In this document: piece by piece, positions 57,042 to 64,000 of the stretch | Numbering within the stretch: the stretch's first letter is position 1 | How the letters are laid out: each line of letters opens with the position of its first letter | Assembly (NCBI GenBank): GCA_009763385.1 | Contig: CM019830.1 | Coordinates: 97,652,649-97,716,648, forward strand | Reading direction: 5' to 3' | Source of the DNA: Coix lacryma-jobi var. lacryma-jobi | Lineage: Eukaryota; Streptophyta; Magnoliopsida; Poales; Poaceae | DNA: 64,000 bases | Position numbers and translations under genes: made by a program | The notes under the pieces: model-generated | Database searches by the model: none | What the model saw: the letters and a program-made list of their open reading frames with translations, nothing else | What the model was told of the DNA's origin: nothing

Positions 57042-59663
57042 TCAATAAAAAGACATAGGGTGAGCATACGGTCCAACACTGGGGTTAGTGAAGTAGGGAG
57101 AATACCAGTGTTGGGCCGGGTGCTCAAAAGAACGGTTAGTAGAAAAACCATTCCTAGTACGCCTACGGGGGAAGCGATCACCACGATGAGGAAAACGTGG
57201 TCCGCTAAGGGTGGATCGTCCATCGCGATACTCAAAACGCGGTGGGGGAAAGCGCTCAACTACAAAGCCACCGCCACGGGGTCCATAGCCTACAATTGCA
57301 GGCTCCCGCTGGGCACGTCCTCTCCGCTGCCTAGGCCTGGGAACTTGAGGTTCTGGACCTCTGGGCCTAGCAGCACGCCTCTGAACATTAGGCACATGTA
57401 CATCATGGAAAGGATGGTACATGTCCATGTTGTTCATCTCCTTTGCACGGCGCGCCTCCCTCTTGCGCCGAAAGCAAAACTCACTCAAGTGTCCATCTCG
57501 CCCACAGTGCTCACAATGGTACCTCACCGCTCTCAAAGGGGGTTGTTGGTACTCACGGTAGTGGGTGTGGATCACTTTGCCCTTCTGTGGCATAAGCTCC
57601 TCCTGGATGGGTGGCGTGGTGTCAAGCTTGTTCTTGCGGTGGTTTGGTTTTGGAGCCCATGATTGTTTCTTTGGTGGAGCTCTCGGAGGTTCAACAAAGA
57701 CCCCATCCTTGGTGTTAGGCTTGAGAGACTCTTTGGGTGGAATCTTGGTAAGCTTGGGAGTAGTGGTGGAGTTGGGCTTCTCACATGGGTTAAGACCGCT
57801 CGACTCTCCAATCTTCCCAAAAGACGAAATATCAACACCCAGAGCAAAACCTACAGCTGGACCTCCAGCAGCTCGCTTGAATTGGGAGATCATCATCCCG
57901 AGCTGTGGCTCACCGCTAGACACCCATGACAAGATGGTCTGAAGGTATGTGTTTTCCTCCTCGGTTTGCATCTTGTCATGCTTCACGTTTGCGATCTCCA
58001 TCTCCAAACCCTCACAAAGAACACACCTAGCCACACATGTGCTACCTGAGTTGGCCTCTCCAAGAGACACAATCTTGGCATTCTTCTCTGCCAACTCAGA
58101 TTGCAAGACAGGACAAGTCTTGCATGCACCCAACAACATGGGTCTAGCCCGGAGCTCATCCACCTCTCCTACCAACGCAGCATACTTACCTCTCAAAGTG
58201 AGAAGGTCAGTCATGTGCTTGGTGCACATCTCACACTCCTCCTCCTCAGTGACAACAACGGTGGACTTGACAGACTCAAGTTCCTTCACCGTATCCTCCC
58301 ACTTCTGCCTAAACTCCTTGCGCTCTCTAGCGGCACGCCTAAGCAACTTGTCTTGACTAGGGAGAGCGACAGTAAGTTTCTCGACCTCAGCAGAAAGTTC
58401 GTCGAGGGTCAGAGATACCTGGGAGGTATCGTCGTCGTCGTCGTCGTTCCGAGGAGTCTCCTCCAGCTCGCCGTCGACCTCCTTGCCGAGGGCCATGGTG
58501 CAGAACCCCTCGTCGTCGGCGAAGAAGCAGAGGCCGTTGAGCTTGTCCTCGATCCTCTTCTTCTTCTCGGACTCGTCGTCGCTTGAAGAAGCGGAGTCAT
58601 CATCCGAGTCATCGACGTCGCTGAGCGTGGCGAAGAACGCACGCTGCTCAGCCTGGGCCTTCTCCAAGTACTTGGTCTTGATGTACTCCTTGTTGAAGCC
58701 GCCCTTCCGCTTGTGCTTCGCGGGGACGTACTTCTCCTTGCGCTTGTCGGAGTCGTACTTGTGCCCATGATCGCCCTTCCCAGACGAGTGCTTCTTCTTG
58801 GGACAGTTGGCGATGAAGTGGTCGGGGTCGCCGCACTCATAGCATCCTGAGCGTCCTCCTCCGCGGCGACGATTCATGCGGTTGTTGTGGAACCGCGAGA
58901 ACCGGTTGGCGAGCATCGCCAACTCATCATCCCCTAAAGACTCCAGCTGGTCCTCTGTGACAGAGAAGAGTGAAGAAAGTGCAAATCCTCCAGAGGGGTT
59001 AGCAGAAGAGCCAGAAACCAAAGCCATAGTCGGGCCAGAAGGATTTTCATAAGTAGCCCTCGACATGGCATCAATCTCACTAGACTTGAGCTTGCTAAAG
59101 AGCTCGTCGCAAGTGAGGGTCTCATAGTTAGACGATTCGATGATCGCCTGGACCTTTGAGTCCCACACTGACCGATCAAGAGTGTGCAAAAGCTTCAAAG
59201 CCCTCTCATGATCGTCAAAAGGCAACAGCTCTTTGTTCGCTCTCATCTTGTTAACAATGACCTGAAAGCGAGCGAATAAACTCTCTATGCTCTCGCCAGG
59301 CATGTGTCGAAAGTTCTCATACTCACGCTTGTGCGACTCATAGAGACGAGATTTGACTTGAGAGGTTCCCTCATGGAAACACATGAGGGTCGCACAAATC
59401 TCACGAGCCGTAGGGAGGTGAGAAACGCGATCAAACTCGGACATGCTCAAACAGGAGAAGAGAGCGTTACGCGCTCAGCTATTGGCATCGTGCTCATCCA
59501 TCTGAAGCTGAGTAACATGTGCAGCCAAGACAACGTAATCGTCCGTGTTGCAAATCTCCCAGACAGAAGAGCCCATGCTCTGGAGATAGGCCGACATGCG
59601 TATCTTCCAATACGCATAGTTCGTCCCATCAAAGAACGGCGGTTTGCCCACGCCGCGATCCAT
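57042..59663 (-). pseudogene. Sirevirus Gag, one nonsense codon
   Basis: It starts MDRGVGKPPFFDGTNYAYW at 59663 and is open to 57042 except for TGA at 59475-59477, where the plus-strand copy has CAA. About 870 codons, long for a copia Gag but usual for sireviruses. The order is Gag core (RVSHLPTARE, FRHMPGESIESLFARF), zinc knuckle CYECGDPDHFIANC, basic linker, acidic Ser/Asp stretch, coiled coil, Cys-containing segment, second knuckle CEHCGRDGHLSEFC and an Arg/Pro-rich tail ending SVGPYAHPMSFY. Protease-integrase follows in another frame after 15 nt. Confidence 0.88.
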
Positions 59664-59712
59664 GTCGCCTTCTGTGGATCTGGAACCGGCTAAGGTGGAA
59701 GATCCTTAACCC

Positions 59713-59724
59713 GCTCTGATACCA
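59713..59724 (-). promoter_or_regulatory. Primer binding site, sirevirus (initiator Met)
   Basis: The minus strand reads TGGTATCAGAGC, two bases from the LTR end at 59727. Confidence 0.95.
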
Positions 59725-60139
59725 ATTGAAGGACCGAGAGTGCTACCAGAAAGCGACCAGAGGGGGGGGGGGGGGGGGGTGAATGGGAGCCTAAAAATTT
59801 CTTTCGAAATTATGGCCTTAGTCTCAACAAAATCAATCCCAAGAGCAAAGCCGACACACGTGATGTCCACGACCCAAGAGAATGGGTGGATGTTCGCTAG
59901 GAACACAGCGGGACACCACAAAAGCTCCATCACCCAAATCCACGCGAGTCAACCAGTGACAGGATGGAGTTTGGGTAACCTCAACCTCCCCCGAGCAACG
60001 CGAGGGGGATTCAGGCTTTTTCGCAAAGCGGGAAGCCCAATTTCAGTAGAGCACGAAGTCGGGAATCCAACGCAACAAGCCAAACCAAATCCGAAGTCGA
60101 ACGGTCAAACTGCGGATGAAACAGTGAAGAAATCACTGG

Positions 60140-60400
60140 CAGCGTCCGATGGCCAAGCACCGGACGCGTCCGATGCAAACAGGTCCTCTCTGGAACCTTA
60201 CTGGACTGGCATCGGACGCTGCTACAGTGAAACCCTAGCGTCCGATGCTAGACCCCCGGCGCGTCCGATGGCAACGGACGCTCCGATGGTCAGCGTCCGA
60301 TGCTCCTTTAAAAGCACTGTCAGATGACACGTGGCAACGGACGCTCCGATGGAAAGAACTCAGCGTCCGATGCTCAAGAACAGAGCATCCGATGGTCCCG
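60140..60400. repeat. Cluster of GCGTCCGATGC / GCATCGGACGC motifs
   Basis: About ten occurrences of GCGTCCGAT or its complement ATCGGACGC, in both orientations, so they can pair as hairpins. At the equivalent LTR place the other copies have GCGGACTGTCCGC-type motifs instead. Confidence 0.75.
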
Positions 60401-61190
60401 ATACAGAACTGTTCTTCCGTGAATTTAACCCGATCTCCTCTGAATCAAAAGCACTAAGGCTTAGACTTGGTATGAGGAGTTCCTAGGAGGTTAGTGAGCT
60501 ATCCCAAAGAGATCATGGCTCGAACCTAACTCCAAATCGGTGAATTGGAAGAATTCAGGACAAAAGGAACAAACTCGATCCAAAACGAAAATCGACCGAT
60601 CTACTAGCTCGTGAGGTTAGAGATGATTTCCTTCGGTGGAAAGAAGTGCCTCATGATCTAGGATAACTCAGTTCAAACGGATTTGCAAAAGACGCACCGA
60701 GTAGAGAGATCGATCAACGGGAAAAACGTGGAGAAAAGCAACCTGCGAAGAACACAAGCAAAACGCGAATCACAACCACGAATTTGCAACCGTGTGGCTA
60801 CCACACGCTACAACAGTGAGATTACGGTCTCACTTCCTCAAAAATCTCACGAGCACAGAGGTATTGTTCTCTTCTCTGTGGATCTCAGTTTGCTACAGCA
60901 GGGGATTGGGAGAGCAGGAAACCCTAGAATCAAAGAGCAAATGACTGAGATAAATGGGGAGGTGGGTGTCTCCCCCTACTTATCCTAATTCTAACTATTC
61001 CTAATTCCCACTCTACCCCTAACTACTTACAGAGCGAACCAGTTAAACCCTAAGGTTATTCTGGACCAACTCGATGGTAGGTGGATCCGACGGCCACGCC
61101 CGCACAACTCGTAGCGTTGCCTCGACGCAACATCCCGATTGCCGCCACGTGCCGCCACCGCTCTGCCGTCCTTTTCCTGGACGTCGCACC

Positions 61191-61414
61191 CCCGGTTTTG
61201 GGGCCCAAACCGGGAAACCAGCCTTCACGACCAACCCCCGGTTTTGAGGCCCAAACCGGGAAACCAGCCCACCAACGCCTGAGTTTTGTGGCCCAAACTC
61301 AGCAAACCCACAGCACCCAGGTTTTGAGGCCCAAACCTGGAAACCGTCCTCAGCCCGAGTTTTGTGGCCAAACTCGGAAACCATCAGCGCCCAGGTTTTG
61401 TGGCCCAAACCTGG
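61191..61414. repeat. Array of six hairpins with covarying stems
   Basis: Units at 61191-61214, 61237-61260, 61279-61302, 61317-61340, 61355-61377 and 61391-61414. Stems are perfect 8-bp pairs of different sequence: CCCGGTTT/AAACCGGG (twice), CTGAGTTT/AAACTCAG, CCAGGTTT/AAACCTGG (twice), CCGAGTTT/AAACTCGG. The loop is TGNGGCCC (one base shorter in unit 5). Most are followed by AAACC. Confidence 0.88.
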
Positions 61415-61804
61415 AAACCTTCCATCCGATGGTTTTTCCCTGGCTCTACCACCAAACCGAAGCTGTAGAGGGGATGCACCACCCGTGCACCCCGTCCACC
61501 GACATGTGTCCCCAGGTCCTCGACCCGAGCAACACCGTGCCCGCAAGTCTTCGCTCGTCGCTGTCCCAGGCTGTCAGCCACCACAGCTGATCCTCGGGCC
61601 ACCGGTCCCTCAGTCCAAGCCTCACGTCCGCCCTTCACCGCTCCCGGTCCATCGGCACGGCACGTCTCTACTTGACCTTCACCTTGCCTCTGATCACTAT
61701 ATCCGTGCTCGACACCTGCACAACACAAGCCAAAGAACATGCGCATTTTCCCAGTTGACAATCACTCATCACTCAGAGACTCGGCATACTCCCATGTATC
61801 CGCA

Positions 61805-62121
61805 CGCCTCGCCTCTCCCTTTCCTTTGCTTTGCTTCTGATAGGGCCTTCTTTTCTCTAGTTTATATATGCTTATGTATATTCCTATCTATCTATTGCAG
61901 CGAGTCGGAACCGTGTCAGTGAGCTCAGTAACAGTGTCAGCTTAATCCGGGGCCAAGCTCGTGGATACGGAACGAGGCCAAGCCTCTGAGGTTCAGTCCA
62001 GTTTCTCTTGTCTCAGTGGCAGTGGTCCTCAGTGGCAGTGGGCCTCGTCAGTGATAGTGGTTCTCAGAGGCAGTACGTCTTGTCCGTGGCCGTTGGTGGC
62101 AGTGGTTCTATTCTTGTAGTG
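61805..62121 (+). other. Leader of the last element, 5' end cut by the sirevirus
   Basis: No conserved frame. It has T-rich sequence with an acceptor-like CTATTGCAG at about 61903, then a stretch of imperfect CAGTGGCAGTGG-type repeats (about 61990-62110) before the ATG at 62122. Confidence 0.45.
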
Positions 62122-64000
62122 ATGGCTCGCTGCAAGAACGTCAGCGGAGGTCCCGGGGCAGATCCTCCTCCTCCACGTCCTCCTTCTGGTGACAAGGAGA
62201 AGAGATCGCAGAAGCTCGTCTCCAAGAAGCGCAATCGCCTTGATCGGGATTCAGAGATGGCACTTGCAGCAGCTCGAGCAGCCGAGAGGGCCGAGCAGGG
62301 TGGTCAGACTGGCGGTCTCCGTATTCACGACCAGTCTTCCTAGGAGGCCAGTCAGGGCAGTGGTCAGCGCGTTCGCGACCTACTCACAGAGCAGCAGGTG
62401 CAGACTCTGCTTCAGACTGAGGGCGGCATCGTCAAGATTCAGGGACACGCGTACTCTCTCGATGACCCAGCTGAGGTCCTCCCGTCTGGCTTTCAGTTCC
62501 CGTTAGAGGCAGCCTCAGCCCTCGCAACAGCCATAGCAGGTGGGTCCGCTCCAGAGCCCAGCACCACTACAGAGACCCAGGCAGAGGGTCAGTCAGAGGA
62601 GCAGCCAGCTCAGCCGCCAGTCCGTCGGTCCACCCGTACTCGCACTCAGGTGTCTCCCAGATCTGAGGGGCAGAGGCGGGGTGGTCGACCCCCTTCGAGG
62701 CCACAGGGACCCCCACCTGTGGAGCACTTGGACCTGCGGGCTGCGATAGCACGTCAGGTGCAGGCCCTGCGTCTGATCCCGTACGAGGAGTGGTTCCCAG
62801 CTGCCAGGCATCCTCAGGCCTCCGAGGGCTTCTACACTGTTATTCAGGAGGATTTCTACTGAGTCTATGTCAACAGCGGCGTCCACATTCGTCCACATAG
62901 AGTTTGCCCGCTGGAGACGATAGTTGCTGTTGCTGGGGAGGCCATCCGTCCTATGCTATCATATCTACCTGGATTAGCAGATCTTCTTGGACGGAGTGGT
63001 TAGTACATCGAGGACTGGGTGCACAAGTTTTACGCGTCCCTGTGGATCTCCCCGGATCACCGGTTCCTTCACTTTGCCTTCAGGGGGAGGTCCTACAGGC
63101 TCTATAGCTCCCGTGCCAGAGAGTACCTTGGACTGACTGCCTATGCGATCAGGGTCCACACAGTGTGCTATGGCGACACCGAGCCACCCCGTCGACCACA
63201 CGCCGGAGAGATTCCCCCAGCAGACTTGGTTCGTGCCTGCTTCCGAGAGCCATTCGGCGAGGGGTCCAGCCGGCGTCCTCGTGACTTGACGCCGACGGCC
63301 CGTCTCGTGAACGAGGTCATGAGGCGCACTCTTTTTCCTCGGACAGGCTACAGAGAGGGATTGACACGGATTCAGATCTGGCTCGTTCACCACTTGGTCT
63401 CCCAGCTCGAGTTCGACATTTGGGATGTGATTATCTCTGAGATTGAGGACACTCTGGCGGAGGGCTTCAAGGGTCACCGGCAGCTTCCGTATGCTCACCT
63501 GATCTGTTTTCTTTTGAGACGGATGATTCCGGGATTGCTTGCAGAGCTTCTTCAGTCCACGACGGAGTTCCCCGTGAACGACACTCGCCAGATTGCCAGG
63601 GACACTCGTCCTAGGGGTCAGCGTCAGAGGCCGGTTGTCACAGAGACCGAGGCACAGCAGGACGAGGCTATTAGTCAGTTGGCAGAGGCTGAGCTCGCAG
63701 CGCTTGAGGCAGAGGGAGAGGACCCTGATCTTGAGGTTCTGTCTGACAGCACCGACGATGACTACGCTCCTCTTCCGAGGATGCGTCCACCGGCAGCTCA
63801 CGACTCCGAGGCCTCCTCCTCACGTATGGCCGGCTCCGATCCAGCACTTCTAGCTATACTTTCTCAGATGGAGCGGCAACAGTCTTGGCTTACTGAGGAG
63901 GTTCAGCGTTAGGCTGAGGAGTAGCGACGCCAGGCTCAGGAGCAGGCCCGTCTCGCAGAGGCACAGGCAGTGGCAGCAGCACAGGCACAGGAGCGCCAGG
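62122..64000 (+). pseudogene. Long plant-retroelement ORF with in-frame nonsense codons, running off the window
   Basis: From the ATG at 62122 (MARCKNVSGGPGADPPPP) one frame stays open to the window end apart from five stops: TAG 62341, TGA 62860, TAG 63001, TAG 63910 and TAG 63922. There is no frameshift. The first part is Pro/Arg-rich and basic; the central part is globular (EEWFPAARHP, HKFYASLWISPDHRFLHF, FREPFGEG, LTPTARLVNEVMRRTL, HRQLPYAHLICFLLRRMIP). It resembles the extra first ORF of Athila/Ogre-type plant elements (the 'putative plant transposon protein' type of domain), from memory. The C-terminal part is acidic, then Gln/Ala-rich and helical. Gag-pol would be expected downstream, outside the window. 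Confidence 0.65.

Larger units (their letters stand above)
59727..61804 (-). repeat. 5' LTR of the minus-strand sirevirus (2078 bp)
   Basis: In plus orientation TGAAGGACCGAG...CATGTATCCGCA. It contains a G18 run (59762-59779), a cluster of GCGTCCGATGC-type palindromes (about 60140-60400), a degenerate promoter region (near 61030) and the hairpin array (61191-61414). Open frames across the array give repetitive peptides and are not genes. Confidence 0.9.

Noticed and set aside
61191..61414. CRISPR-like array
   Set aside because: The repeats are hairpins with changing stems and short irregular spacers, inside an LTR of a plant element; no cas gene is present.

Overview
The window is a plant nuclear segment made almost entirely of nested LTR retrotransposons. 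The Tekay/Del-type chromoviruses with 4.3-4.4 kb LTRs, the sirevirus-type copia elements and the tRNA-Asp-primed Athila/Tat-type elements together suggest a large grass (Poaceae) genome, probably panicoid; that placement is inference. I found no host gene, tRNA, rRNA or CRISPR. Two runs of exactly 500 Ns (16126-16625, 40370-40869) are scaffold gaps.

Layout. (1) 1-16125: family-1 chromovirus on the minus strand in a shared-LTR tandem: partial 3' LTR (1-2993), internal region (2994-9542) with an almost intact gag-pol and an extra upstream ORF, a complete 4417-bp LTR (9543-13959), then the 3' part of a second, decayed internal region running into gap 1. (2) 16626-19278: partial LTR of another chromovirus-like family. 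(3) 19279-20741: plus-strand Tat-type LTR end, tRNA-Asp primer site and an antisense ORF. (4) 20742-29513: Athila-type non-autonomous element, also a shared-LTR tandem, encoding Gag and two successive protease-like domains but no reverse transcriptase. (5) 29514-30674: 3' end and LTR of a further element. (6) 30697-36906: plus-strand sirevirus LTRs and a decayed gag-pol. (7) 36907-41615: a mosaic of chromovirus, Athila-type and sirevirus LTR pieces with gap 2. (8) 41616-54432: complete family-2 chromovirus (minus) with 4.3 kb LTRs and a 5-bp target duplication, inserted in a sirevirus LTR. (9) 54433-61804: the rest of that LTR, a minus-strand sirevirus with gag, protease and integrase but no RT, and its 5' LTR. 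(10) 61805-64000: start of another element with a long ORF interrupted only by nonsense codons.

Most unusual content: both chromovirus families carry, upstream of the gag-pol region, a same-strand ORF whose N-terminus resembles the histone H3 tail (ARTKLTARKATGG in family 1; KRTARKSTG then PRHQLA in family 2), followed by a coiled coil and an acidic tail. The integrases of the same elements end in a chromodomain, a module whose relatives bind methylated H3 tails. A second layer lies in the non-coding parts: a splice-donor/hairpin module shared by three chromovirus LTR families, hairpins at fixed spacing in their U3 regions, and an array of six hairpins with covarying stems in the sirevirus LTRs.

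Most coding regions are dead. Nonsense codons are consistent with C-to-T change at CAG or CGA codons, while many single-base deletions near gap 1 may be assembly error.
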